NCBI GenBank assembly: GCA_035771165.1 | Contig: JAWNZC010000014.1 | Location: 2,145,001-2,209,000, forward strand | Length of the DNA: 64,000 bases | From: Paragorgia papillata | Lineage: Eukaryota > Cnidaria > Anthozoa > Scleralcyonacea > Coralliidae | Reading direction: 5' to 3' | Part shown: piece by piece, positions 35,739 to 43,948 of the stretch | Numbering within the stretch: position 1 is the first letter of the stretch | How the letters are laid out: every line of letters begins with the position of its first letter | Made by a program: the position numbers and the translations under genes | Notes under the pieces: generated by a model | Told to the model about the DNA's origin: nothing | The model's input: the letters and a program-made list of their open reading frames with translations, nothing else | Databases searched by the model: none

Positions 35739-36102
35739 TCTACAGCAGTGATTCGACTTCATTTGAAATTCTTCTTCTTCACATATATACGCTGCTGAAG
35801 GACAACTGAATATTTATAACTTACGCCGGTGGCTTAGGTCAAGCCGACATCGTCCTGGAGAAAGATACCTAAAACTCTTCGTTTAGGTGGAGATATCCCC
35901 CGATGAGCTACGGTAATGTGTGCGATATTTAATATGTGGATATTTCTGACTGCCTCAGCCGGGAGTCCCAATAGCTCAGTGGTGGAGCGCTGCATGGTAC
36001 GTTAAACCAGAAACCTTGGGTTCGATTCCCGGCTGGGGCAGTCAGAAAACTTTTCTCTACAGCAGTGATTCGACTTCATTTAAAATTATTATTCTTCACT
36101 TA
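35739..36102 (+). mobile_element. SINE-like unit with a tRNA-like head between long direct repeats
   Basis: About 45 bases (TACAGCAGTGATTCGACTTC and what follows, near 35740-35785) recur directly at about 36057-36102. Between them is a tRNA-like segment with pol III A-box (TAGCTCAGTGGTGGAGCG) and B-box (GGTTCGATTCC) sequences. The long direct repeats could be a target duplication or shared element sequence. Confidence 0.6.
35965..36039 (+). pseudogene. tRNA-like sequence
   Basis: It has D-arm (GCTC..GAGC) and T-arm (TTGGG-TTCGATT-CCCGG) pairing and a near-complete acceptor stem (6 of 7 pairs). The anticodon arm, between GCGCTG and CAG, does not form a normal 5-bp stem with a 7-base loop. An extra 19-bp inverted repeat (35946-35964 with 36027-36045, one mismatch) encloses it. 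Read as a SINE head or tRNA pseudogene, not a working tRNA. Confidence 0.55.
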
Positions 36103-36143
36103 AAGTAAGTGACACAAAGTGGTTATATTTATCCGGTAGTCTA

Positions 36144-36421
36144 CAGTGGCGGATCCAGGGGGGTTATGGGGGTTGCAACCCCCCTGGCCTATTATATATG
36201 TATTCTTTGAACGGTATATTATATTATATATAATATATAAATTGTATTTAGTGTATAATATAGCGTATAAAAATCACTATTTCTGATCCTAATATTGTCC
36301 CCAAAATGCAGGAAATAGCATTTCAGGGTATCAGAAATCAAAAAATTTCAGGGGGAGCATACCCCCGGACCCCCCTAGAGGTGTCAACCCCCTCTTTAAA
36401 AAAATCCTGGATCCGCCCCTG
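36144..36421. mobile_element. Foldback MITE with CAGTGGCGGATCCAG ends
   Basis: Terminal repeats CAGTGGCGGATCCAGG and CCTGGATCCGCCCCTG. AGTCTA occurs on both flanks (36138-36143 and 36422-36427). CCCCCGGACCCCCC and a GCAGGAAATAGCATTTC motif are shared in style with the element at 23823. Confidence 0.75.
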
Positions 36422-36460
36422 AGTCTATTATTTTAATGATGATTATTATCACAATATAGG

Positions 36461-36720
36461 GGAGCGTGGGTGGCGTGCGCTGTTAGGGCGCTGCCTCTCA
36501 CCAATATATTGGTAGTTAAGCCGGTTAGACGGGGTTAGCAGTTGTATGGGTGACCGTCTGGGAATAACCCCGATCTCGAGCTTGTGACCTTGTGAGTAGA
36601 GTTTAGTAGGTCTCTCCTGTTCTTCGAGTCTCCGGTTTTCCTCCCTCGGCAAAATCAACACTGTCTGGGATAGGAGTGGTGCCCACCCCTGCTTTAAGGT
36701 AGTAGACAACGAAAGAGGAG
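36461..36720 (+). mobile_element. 5S rRNA-derived SINE-like sequence
   Basis: Positions 36512-36570 line up with the 5S rRNA internal promoter region: AGTTAAGCCGG (box A region), then GGGTTAGCAGTTGTATGGGTGACCG (box C region), and TCTGGGAATAACC. The rest has no 5S likeness. This is the pattern of SINE3-type elements driven by a 5S promoter. Tail and duplication were not resolved, partly because the Polinton lies just downstream. Confidence 0.7.
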
Positions 36721-36845
36721 CCTTCTGACTACCTCCGACTGCGGTCGACCAACACACGCAGCACAATATTAACCACGATACCTCCGTAAATACCAATTTT
36801 ATCCAATCATCTCCGAAGCTGCTCGCGAAGTCTACAGTCGTTAGC

Positions 36846-36851
36846 GGCGTA
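36846..36851 (+). repeat. Polinton target-site duplication, left
   Basis: GGCGTA, repeated exactly at 57979-57984. Polintons generate 6-bp duplications. Confidence 0.95.
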
Positions 36852-37156
36852 AGTAGTGTTAAAAGGCCGATCCTGGGACATACCTTAATGGCCGCCATTT
36901 GTTTACTAAAATTTTGACTTCCAGATTTCTGGGACCCCCTCCTGGATTTTTGATTGCCGATCCTGGGACATGTTTTGAAAAGCTTACCCACCCCCTTCTA
37001 AAAAAGGTTCGCGACCCCCTCCTGGATTTTTTTTTAAAGATGGCTGCCAAATTTTTTGGGATTGGGGTTGCCGATCCTGGGACATGGTTTTTGAAAATGT
37101 TTGGGGATTGGGGTTTTTTAATTTTTTTGGAAATTTTTGGGGGTGGGGTTTTTTAA
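36852..37156 (+). repeat. Polinton left terminal inverted repeat
   Basis: The first 93 bases (36852-36944) are an exact inverted copy of 57886-57978. After an extra block of about 80 bases present only here (to about 37023), similarity resumes through GATGGCTGCC and the GATTGGGG runs. The motif CCGATCCTGGGACAT occurs three times, and GACCCCCTCCTGG twice. Confidence 0.93.
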
Positions 37157-37168
37157 ACAGAAATAAAG

Positions 37169-37369
37169 ATGAATAACAAAAGGAGTAACTTATGCCCAGA
37201 CAGGGAAAAATGTATGTGGGTAGGTTTTACAAAATATCCAGGCAAGCCACCAAATATTATATATTTTAACAAAAGTACACACCCAAAAACAGTTTGCAAC
37301 TATATACACCCAGGAGAAACCAAAGTCCAAATGTTGGTTAGAACAGGAGTTTATGACACAGTTTTTTGA
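37169..37369 (+). CDS. Small Polinton protein, unknown
   Basis: A 66-residue frame just inside the left repeat, after the start box AATAAAGATG. It is basic and has Cys at 9, 15 and 43, with a PDREKCMWVGFTKYPGKPPN stretch. I recognise no family. It is close to the next ORF and on the same strand. The start box shared with clear Polinton genes is the main reason to believe it. Confidence 0.5.
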   Translation: MNNKRSNLCPDREKCMWVGFTKYPGKPPNIIYFNKSTHPKTVCNYIHPGETKVQMLVRTGVYDTVF

Positions 37370-37408
37370 ATCGAACTATTTTTTCCAAAAAAAATTAAAA
37401 GAATAAGA

Positions 37409-37861
37409 ATGAACTCAAGAATTGAAAATTTAGAAGAATTAAGAAACCATTACAAAATATTGGTTGAAAATTCAAACATTGTTGAAATGAAAACAGTTTC
37501 AGACAAAATAATTGCTTTAATGTTTAATGAAATTATGGATGACTTCCATTCATCAACAGAACTAGAAGAAATTCTTGAAGTGCTGGCTGAACTCCATTAT
37601 CTTACTACTGAGGTTCATCCTGAATTTGGAAGCATTGATCATGAAATTTTAATTGGGATAGATCTAAAAACAGGTATCGCAGTTGAGATGGTTAATGACT
37701 TTAAAAATGGGAGTGCTGAAAGAGAAAGAGAAGTAGAAGCAGTTGAAGTTTTTGAAGATGATGAGGGCTCTGAAGATGATGAAGAAGTTTCTGATGAACT
37801 TGGGATTATTGAAAATGACGACCGCCAACTTTTGATTGAGGAGTGCATTGATGAACTTTAA
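37409..37861 (+). CDS. Acidic protein, unknown
   Basis: 150 residues, very acidic towards the C-terminus (residues 108-133 are mostly Asp/Glu, with FEDDEGSEDDEEVSDE). The N-terminal half is predicted helical (NLEELRNHYKILVE, LEEILEVLAELHYL). No enzyme motif is seen. The upstream box is weaker than for its neighbours (AATAAGAATG). A 22-bp palindrome follows the stop (37893-37914). It could be a DNA mimic or a chaperone-like factor, but that is speculation. Confidence 0.6.
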   Translation: MNSRIENLEELRNHYKILVENSNIVEMKTVSDKIIALMFNEIMDDFHSSTELEEILEVLAELHYLTTEVHPEFGSIDHEILIGIDLKTGIAVEMVNDFKNGSAEREREVEAVEVFEDDEGSEDDEEVSDELGIIENDDRQLLIEECIDEL

Positions 37862-37892
37862 AAATTACTGAACAAAAACAAAACTTTAAAAC

Positions 37893-37914
37893 TTATAACA
37901 AAATTTTGTTATAA
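37893..37914. terminator. Palindrome TTATAACAAAATTTTGTTATAA (copy 1)
   Basis: Perfect 22-bp palindrome in the gap between the acidic-protein gene and the first fibre gene. An identical copy lies at 46337-46358 and looser copies at 42546 and 45463, always at gene ends. Confidence 0.6.
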
Positions 37915-37924
37915 TTTTTGAAAA

Positions 37925-37943
37925 ATCTTTACCAAGATAAATA
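37925..37943 (+). promoter_or_regulatory. Start box shared by the two fibre genes (copy 1)
   Basis: ATCTTTACCAAGATAAATA just before ATG, repeated exactly before the collagen gene (38798-38816). A shared upstream box suggests co-expression of the two fibres. Confidence 0.6.
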
Positions 37944-38774
37944 ATGAGTTATTATTATGGTTATGGAAGACCAAGACGATCATTGGGAGAAGACAATTCT
38001 GACTATGGAGACAAAATTAAAAAAATTGAAAAGAAATTACAAGACCTTGAAAAACCCAAAAATTACAAAACTGTTTTTGATATTAACTTAACAAAAGCTG
38101 GCAAACACTTTGAAACTATTGGTGGTGAAAGAAAGTTAATTCAAGCTCGACAAGGCAACTCTGTTTTGTGGCAAGATGACAAACCCCATGCCCCAACATT
38201 TGGTTCTGATCCCACTGGTCCGGGCAAAGATTACATCGAAAACAAGGGTGGCAATTATATGTGTTTCTGTAACACCGAAATGCAGTTTAATGATGTTTCT
38301 GTCTTTGTTGTGTGTACTGTGGTTGACACATCTGTTGCTTTGAGTGGTACTTGGTGTTATCTTATTGGAAATGATAATGGTAATTATGACAAATTTTTTA
38401 GTTTCAAATCATACTCTTACTCCAAACTAATTATTGGTGGCATAAGAAATGGTACTAAAAAAGAAATAGACATTAACGTTGGGCATAGCATTCTTAGTAA
38501 ACACATAGTTTCTTGTCATTGGTTGGGAGCAGGAGGTGTCATATATTTGAATGGTGTCCTATGTCAAGGATCAGAATTTAAATCGGATCTTGCGGATATT
38601 GGTAGTCCATTTGGTTCTGTATTTGCAAATAAAAGATTGTCTGGAAATCCAACCACAGACGAAGAACTAAAAGGAAAAATTTATGGAATTAAAATTGTCC
38701 ATGGACCACTAACTCCAGCCGAGATTGTAAAAATTAACAAGGATATGATGAAGGAATATGGGAACTTCATTTGA
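37944..38774 (+). CDS. Fibre-like protein with LamG/concanavalin-like head
   Basis: 276 residues. N-terminal anchor MSYYYGYGRPRRS is shared with the next gene, then a short coiled coil (DKIKKIEKKLQDLEKP, residues about 23-40). From about residue 45 to the end comes a beta-rich domain whose last part (LKGKIYGIKIVHGPLTPAEI) is typical of LamG/ConA-like jelly rolls. Such domains bind glycans or proteins. The layout suggests a capsid appendage with a ligand-binding head, anchored by its N-terminus as in adenovirus fibres. The first 45 or so bases upstream and into the gene are nearly identical to those of the collagen gene. Confidence 0.75.
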   Translation: MSYYYGYGRPRRSLGEDNSDYGDKIKKIEKKLQDLEKPKNYKTVFDINLTKAGKHFETIGGERKLIQARQGNSVLWQDDKPHAPTFGSDPTGPGKDYIENKGGNYMCFCNTEMQFNDVSVFVVCTVVDTSVALSGTWCYLIGNDNGNYDKFFSFKSYSYSKLIIGGIRNGTKKEIDINVGHSILSKHIVSCHWLGAGGVIYLNGVLCQGSEFKSDLADIGSPFGSVFANKRLSGNPTTDEELKGKIYGIKIVHGPLTPAEIVKINKDMMKEYGNFI

Positions 38775-38797
38775 AAAACTTTTGTAAAAACTTTAAA

Positions 38798-38816
38798 ATC
38801 TTTACCAAGATAAATA
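38798..38816 (+). promoter_or_regulatory. Start box shared by the two fibre genes (copy 2)
   Basis: ATCTTTACCAAGATAAATA before ATG of the collagen-like gene; identical to 37925-37943. Confidence 0.6.
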
Positions 38817-40460
38817 ATGAGTTATTACTATGGATATGATGACCCAGATTATTCTTATGGTGGTGGTGGTGCTGACGGTGAGCCTGGTCCACAAGGTGAC
38901 ACAGGTGCCAAAGGTGACAAGGGGGACAGAGGTTTGACAGGTGCTACTGGTGCGACTGGTCCAAAAGGAACAAAGGGTGACCAAGGTTTGACTGGATCCA
39001 CAGGACCAACTGGATCCACAGGACCAACAGGCAACACTGGTAACACTGGTAACACAGGTGTCAAAGGTGACAAGGGTGACGAAGGTTTGGAAGGTCAAAG
39101 AGGATTGATGGGTGACAAAGGTTCCACTGGAGACAGAGGTGCACAAGGTCCAACAGGTCCAACAGGTGCGACTGGTCCAACAGGAACAGCTGCACAAAAA
39201 GGTGACCCAGGACCCAAGGGTTCCAAAGGTGACAAGGGTGACAAGGGTGACAAGGGTGACAAAGGTTTAACAGGCATGGCTGGTACAGATGCTCATAAAG
39301 TAGGACCCAAAGGTGACCAAGGTAACACTGGTAACACAGGACCAAAAGGGGATAAGGGGGATCGAGGTTTGACCGGTTCTAAAGGTGACAAAGGTGATGC
39401 TGGCATCAGAGGACCTCAAGGTACAAAGGGTGACAGAGGTGTTTTTGGAACAGCAGGAGCAACAGGACCACAAGGTCAAAAAGGAGACAAGGGTGACCAT
39501 GGTACAAGTGGTGCGACTGGTCCAAAAGGTGACAAGGGTGACAAGGGTGACAAAGGCATGGCTGGCACAGCATCTCAAAAAGGGGACAAGGGTGACCCTG
39601 GTGATGATGGTGCGAAAGGGAACAAAGGTAACACTGGTGCGACTGGTCCACAAGGTCCACAGGGTGCCCAAGGTCCACAAGGATCTCAGGGTCCACAAGG
39701 CGCCAAAGGAACCACCGGTAACACCGGTTCTCAAGGGCCAAAGGGACCACAAGGTGTTAAAGGAGACAAGGGAGACAAGGGTGATGAGGGTTTAGAAGGA
39801 CAAAGAGGATTAACAGGTGACAAGGGTAACATGGGTGACAGAGGTGGTATTGGACCACAAGGAGTAAAGGGTGACAAAGGAGACCAAGGAATTCAAGGAC
39901 TCCCAGGTGGCAAAGGATCAACTGGTTTAAGAGGTTTAAGAGGTCTAAGAGGTGTTACAGGAATTACTGGACCTGCTGGAACTTTTGCACAGTTGGTAAA
40001 ATACAAAAAAGATTCTGGAAAGACAAATCATAAAGGAGGTGCATGGGACAACACAAATAACGTTAGCACCCTGCTTTCATTTACAGCAACCCATGATACT
40101 GGAAAATATTTGGTCTCATATTGGTTCAAACTTCAACCAGATGGACACAAAATAGATCAACAAAGTAAGCAAACTGGTTGGTATGCTTCTTCCTACAGAG
40201 CTTTTTTTGACCTAAAAACAAACCTTTACCATGGAAGTGTTACAGACAGATCAAACAAACTTTCAGGATTGGAAGTTATAACCATGGGAAAGACATACAA
40301 TGAACATGCTCCACACAATGTTTTCTGTCAGGGAATTGCCACCATTAAAAAGGGGACCCAACTGGCTTTGCACTCATATTCTGGTTCTATTGGTGATGAC
40401 TATACTTTCCTGTTTTTCAATGTTTGGGATGTTGAAATTAATCTTCTTAGACTTGGTTAA
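38817..40460 (+). CDS. Collagen-like fibre protein with C1q/TNF-like head
   Basis: 547 residues in three parts. An anchor, [17 protein letters not shown], resembles the previous protein. Then follow about 120 Gly-X-Y triplets (about residues 22-388), rich in KGD and GPTGPT, with three similar breaks ([28 protein letters not shown]) that may be hinges. The C-terminal domain (about 390-547; [45 protein letters not shown]) looks like a C1q/TNF-type trimeric jelly roll. Such proteins form long trimeric stalks. Here it is probably a virion surface fibre. KGD-type triplets stabilise triple helices even without hydroxyproline. The long minus-strand frames here are shadows of the repeat. Confidence 0.9.
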   Translation: MSYYYGYDDPDYSYGGGGADGEPGPQGDTGAKGDKGDRGLTGATGATGPKGTKGDQGLTGSTGPTGSTGPTGNTGNTGNTGVKGDKGDEGLEGQRGLMGDKGSTGDRGAQGPTGPTGATGPTGTAAQKGDPGPKGSKGDKGDKGDKGDKGLTGMAGTDAHKVGPKGDQGNTGNTGPKGDKGDRGLTGSKGDKGDAGIRGPQGTKGDRGVFGTAGATGPQGQKGDKGDHGTSGATGPKGDKGDKGDKGMAGTASQKGDKGDPGDDGAKGNKGNTGATGPQGPQGAQGPQGSQGPQGAKGTTGNTGSQGPKGPQGVKGDKGDKGDEGLEGQRGLTGDKGNMGDRGGIGPQGVKGDKGDQGIQGLPGGKGSTGLRGLRGLRGVTGITGPAGTFAQLVKYKKDSGKTNHKGGAWDNTNNVSTLLSFTATHDTGKYLVSYWFKLQPDGHKIDQQSKQTGWYASSYRAFFDLKTNLYHGSVTDRSNKLSGLEVITMGKTYNEHAPHNVFCQGIATIKKGTQLALHSYSGSIGDDYTFLFFNVWDVEINLLRLG

Positions 40461-40478
40461 AAGAATATAATAAAAGAG

Positions 40479-41562
40479 ATGTCTAAGTTTAAACAAAATA
40501 CATTATCATCATTGTTGTATGAAAGTTATAGCAAAACTAATATTACACATATGGATATTTTTAACAAGAGATCATATTCTGTAAAAGATGAGGAGGATCT
40601 CCTAAACAAATACACAAAGTCATACAAATATTTGACAAGTCTTGGAAAGTTTAACAAATATATTTTGGAAAGGACAACAGAAATTGGTCCTGTCATTGTT
40701 GATATTGACCTTTGTAAGAAAATTAAGGAACCCAAACCATTGTACACAGAAAAGAAAGTCCTAAAATTGGCAAAACTTTTTCAAAAAATATTGAAAGAAT
40801 TCCTTGTAGACCAAACAAACTTGAACTGTTTTGTCTTGGAAAAGCCAGGATATTTTAAAGAAGGAAAGTATAAGAATGGTTTCCATCTTCATTTTCCACA
40901 TGTTTGGTTATCCAGGAATGAAAGATTCTATATTAATGAACTCGTTCAAAAGGAAACGAAAATCCAACTTGACAATTCTGTCATTGCTGGCAACTGGTTT
41001 TTGTATGGTTCAAAAAAAGAGTCCCGAGTCAGACCCATATCTTTTAAGTTACATAATTGAGGAGAAAAGGAACAAGGTGGTTAATTATTATTTGAATGAA
41101 GAATTAATATTTTTACTGTCTGTTAGAGAAAAACCATACACAAAAGCTAACAAACTATCTTTTTTACCAGAACCAGAACAAAAAGTAAAAACAAAAACCA
41201 TTATTAACTTTGATAACCACAAACAAAAAGATGAGGAAGAGTTAGAAAAATATATTGAACAGATGCCAAAAGACATTGCTGAAGATTATACATCCTGGAG
41301 GTCCGTCGGTTTTGCGCTTTACAACGAAAGTCATGGGGAAGATTATGGTAAAAAACTTTGGCACCTCTTTTCTCAAAAATGTCCAGAAAAATATGATGAA
41401 AGTGAGTGCGACAAATTTTGGGAAAATCCTGTTGAGACATCTTTTTCAATTGGGACACTAATTCATTATGCGAGTCTAATTTCCAAAGAAAAAAGGAAAA
41501 AGAGAACAATAACTTTGAAAAAATATTTAGTAAAACAAACAAAAAAGGATGAGGAGGATTAA
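40479..41562 (+). CDS. Archaeo-eukaryotic primase with PriCT-2 domain, frameshifted as read
   Basis: The first frame (40479-41060) has AEP features: PVIVDIDL (metal-binding Asp pair), KNGFHLHFP (basic/His motif) and WFLYGSKK. The matching continuation lies in the +1 frame from about 41015 and runs to 41562. It holds SWRSVGFALYNE, KLWHLFSQKCPEKYDESECDKFW and SIGTLIHYA, the PriCT-2 pattern that follows AEP cores in D5-type primases of large DNA viruses. The frame change falls near a 7-A run at about 41016-41022. No SF3 helicase follows. It may supply a replication primer or have another role, since PolB here is of the protein-primed type. The break may be a mutation, a sequencing error or a slippage site. 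Confidence 0.75.
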
Positions 41563-41584
41563 ACCTTTTAAAACTAAAATAAAA

Positions 41585-41860
41585 ATGGTGTCAATGATTA
41601 AATATGAAACCACTGAAACCCCTGTTTTTACACCCCATTTCAAATCTGTTCAATGGACACAACCAGGAAAATTTGCATGCAGATGTGGTAAAGTTTTTAC
41701 AGACCAAAACAAACTTATTAAACACACATTTTTCCCAAAACAAACCAGAGTTACTTTTTCATTGACTGTAACAACAATTCTTCCAAATGGTCATTGGTTG
41801 AAAGCAACTTCAAGACAAATTCCAACTAGTTGTTTTGAACAAATTTTAACTAGTTGTTGA
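41585..41860 (+). CDS. Small protein with a half zinc finger
   Basis: I chose the ATG at 41585 because AAATAAAA precedes it; an upstream ATG at 41549 overlaps the primase. 91 residues, with CRCGKVFTDQNKLIKH, a C2H2-like pattern in which the second zinc pair is incomplete. The rest is beta-like and basic. Family unknown. The stop is followed at once by the next gene (12 bases). Confidence 0.55.
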   Translation: MVSMIKYETTETPVFTPHFKSVQWTQPGKFACRCGKVFTDQNKLIKHTFFPKQTRVTFSLTVTTILPNGHWLKATSRQIPTSCFEQILTSC

Positions 41861-41872
41861 ACAAATTAATAA

Positions 41873-42247
41873 ATGGAACCAGAACAAAAACCAGAACCAG
41901 AACAAAAACAGGAGATCAAACAGGAGCAAACAATTACCAAAACTCCTCCACCTGTTCGTGTTAAAAACCCAAAAAGAGTCGCACAAGGCAAAAAACTTGC
42001 TGCAATAAGTAAGGAAGCAAAATTAAGAAAAAAAGCCAGAATTGAAAAGGAAAAAGAAACAGAAGAATCTGAATTTTTTCAAGGATTTCCAATGATTTCA
42101 ACAACTTGTGCAATTCTTGGTACAGTGGCAGCCCTTCTTACGACTTACATTACCTACTCCAAATGGAAAAAAGAGCCAGAAGAAAGCAAAGACAAACCCC
42201 AAAAGTCCAAAACAGTTTTCAAGGATCTTTCGAAATATGATCTCTAA
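41873..42247 (+). CDS. Lys/Glu-rich single-pass membrane protein
   Basis: 124 residues starting on a TAAATG box. The N-terminus has EQKPEPEQK-type repeats, then a basic stretch (KNPKRVAQGKKLAAISKEAKLRKKAR). One membrane segment follows (about residues 73-94, FPMISTTCAILGTVAALLTTYITY) and then a charged tail. Likely a virion-associated membrane protein. No catalytic motif. Family not recognised. Confidence 0.65.
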   Translation: MEPEQKPEPEQKQEIKQEQTITKTPPPVRVKNPKRVAQGKKLAAISKEAKLRKKARIEKEKETEESEFFQGFPMISTTCAILGTVAALLTTYITYSKWKKEPEESKDKPQKSKTVFKDLSKYDL

Positions 42248-42256
42248 ATTTTTAAA

Positions 42257-42529
42257 ATGAAATTCTTTCCACAATTGGAAAGAAATTCAATAAATATGAT
42301 TGTCAACTCTTATGCGACAGAATGTCTCTTTGGAAGTAAAACCTGGTTTAATATTGGTAAACTCATATTTTTAATTTCAAAAGGAAGTTATGATGGATAC
42401 AAACTTTGGTTGTTATATAGTAAATATGATTCCAAAAACTATAATGAAAACCATTGTTATCATTTATGGGCAGATTTTGATGTTTTGATGCCAGAAGAAA
42501 CCGAAGATGAATTTTTTAATAATTATTGA
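42257..42529 (+). CDS. Stand-alone PriCT-2-like protein
   Basis: 90 residues. WFNIGKLIFLIS, then GYKLWLLYSKYDSKNYNENHCYHLW, parallels the PriCT-2 segment of the primase gene (VGFALYNE, KLWHLFSQKC, YDESECDKFW) in order and spacing. A lone copy suggests duplication of the primase tail into a separate small protein. The ATG lacks the AATAAA box, so its expression may depend on the gene 9 bases upstream. The assignment is inference from motif likeness. Confidence 0.55.
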   Translation: MKFFPQLERNSINMIVNSYATECLFGSKTWFNIGKLIFLISKGSYDGYKLWLLYSKYDSKNYNENHCYHLWADFDVLMPEETEDEFFNNY

Positions 42530-42545
42530 AACTTTCATTTAAAAC

Positions 42546-42568
42546 TTATAACAAAAAAAATGTTATAA
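42546..42568. terminator. Hairpin TTATAACA-(A7)-TGTTATAA
   Basis: Imperfect version of the 22-bp palindrome, with paired TTATAACA and TGTTATAA arms, after the PriCT-2-like gene and before the capsid gene. Confidence 0.55.
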
Positions 42569-42633
42569 TTTTTTACTGATTGGTGTTACCAAGTTTTACA
42601 AAGTTTTCGGGATTGGGGTTGCCAAAACTTACA

Positions 42634-42660
42634 AAATATATTTTTTTAATATATTAATAA
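42634..42660 (+). promoter_or_regulatory. Upstream box of the capsid gene
   Basis: TTTTTTTAATATATTAATAA before ATG, nearly identical to the box before the gene at 45536. An element of the terminal repeat (GATTGGGGTTGCC) also appears at about 42611, upstream of the capsid gene. Confidence 0.5.
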
Positions 42661-43872
42661 ATGAATACAGAGAGAGAAGTTGAATTAGAACCCGGTTTTA
42701 ACCGGTTACACAGAAGTTCAATAACTGGGGAACGAGCACGGAATGTAATTACTTTCAACCCCAATTCTGCCAATGCAGGAGAGGTTGTTTATATCCATAT
42801 CCCAAAACTCAAACCAGGAACCACCCTCGTTCCTGACAAGATGTTCCTCCTGTTTGACTTTAAGAACAAGAATACCAAATCTTGGTTCAATAATAATCTT
42901 GCAAGACAACTCCAAGAACGTTTGGAAGTAAGATTTGCAGGAGAAAAAGTCTATGACAACACAGGAGAGAGTCTTTTGGGAACTTACAAAGATTTGTGGT
43001 TGGACAAACATGAAAGAGCCAACATGATCGAAGATGGTATCGCGACAGAAAATCAGCGAAAACTTATTTCGAAATCTGATGATGCCTCTTCTGACACATA
43101 TGCTGCTGTATATGGAACAAAACAAAGGATCAAGTTGGATAAGATTTTGAAGGATCATGGGTTATATGCACCCCACAGTATGGCGAATGATTTGCAGTAT
43201 ATTATTACTCTGCCAAAAGCCACCGATATCATGAAGGCACAAAGTAGTCAATCTGTGGCTGGTTACACTCTGGAAAACATTGAGTTGGAATATGAAACCA
43301 TTACCAACTTTGCCTTGGTCCAGGAGATTGAAACCTCTTACCAAGCTGGAAGAGCCCTTTCCTTTGAACATGTAACTTTGATGAAAACCACACCATGGGC
43401 TGCAGCCACAACATTAATTAATGAGACCATCAATCTGCCAAGAAAGAGTATGAAAGCAGTTGTAATGTTGTTTACAAAAGCAACAAGAGGAGGGTCAGAA
43501 GAATTTATATACCCAAACATTGAAAGGGTCAAAATTACAATTGAAGGAGTTCCAAACAGCATTTACTCCCAAGGCATCCCAAAAAGGAGATTGTTTGAAG
43601 AGGCTGAGCGACTTTTCAGACATACCAACTACCCAACAATCCAAGCTGATGAATTCTTTACAGAAAACCAGTTTGCACTTGTTGTGGATTTGAGGTCAAT
43701 TAATGACAATGCTGTGTATGGAGATGGTACAAAACTTATGACCACCCAATCTGGAATTATGTTGGAAATTAAGAAAAAGGCGACAGCAACAGATCTCAGA
43801 TGTCATGTTTTCATTTTGTCAGATGGCTTATTGAAAGTCCAGGGAGGAGCATTCCAGAGTGTCAACTATTAA
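42661..43872 (+). CDS. Major capsid protein (double jelly roll)
   Basis: 403 residues, the most conserved structural gene of Polintons. Family-like segments seen: MFLLFDFKNKNTKSWFNNNL, LEVRFAGEKVYDNTGESLLG, YKDLWLDKHERANM, YAPHSMANDLQYIITLPKA and LENIELEYETI. It should trimerise into hexon-like capsomers. It stands directly before ATPase and minor capsid genes, the usual Polinton morphogenesis block. It starts on an AATAAATG box. No break is seen. Domain boundaries of the two jelly rolls were not resolved by eye. Confidence 0.82.
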   Translation: MNTEREVELEPGFNRLHRSSITGERARNVITFNPNSANAGEVVYIHIPKLKPGTTLVPDKMFLLFDFKNKNTKSWFNNNLARQLQERLEVRFAGEKVYDNTGESLLGTYKDLWLDKHERANMIEDGIATENQRKLISKSDDASSDTYAAVYGTKQRIKLDKILKDHGLYAPHSMANDLQYIITLPKATDIMKAQSSQSVAGYTLENIELEYETITNFALVQEIETSYQAGRALSFEHVTLMKTTPWAAATTLINETINLPRKSMKAVVMLFTKATRGGSEEFIYPNIERVKITIEGVPNSIYSQGIPKRRLFEEAERLFRHTNYPTIQADEFFTENQFALVVDLRSINDNAVYGDGTKLMTTQSGIMLEIKKKATATDLRCHVFILSDGLLKVQGGAFQSVNY

Positions 43873-43948
43873 AAACTTTTGATAAAATATAGGGGGAACA
43901 GTAGTTTGGTAAAAATATTGGCAAGACTTGGTAAATTTCCTAAAATAA

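Noticed and set aside
35965..36039. A functional tRNA gene
   Set aside because: Acceptor mismatch and no proper anticodon arm; better seen as a SINE head.
36449..36991. 180-residue minus-strand ORF across the Polinton junction
   Set aside because: It joins SINE sequence to the terminal repeat across the insertion point, so it is not an ancestral gene.
38802..39795. Several long minus-strand and alternate-frame ORFs over the collagen gene
   Set aside because: They are shadows of the Gly-X-Y repeat; no start box or family match.
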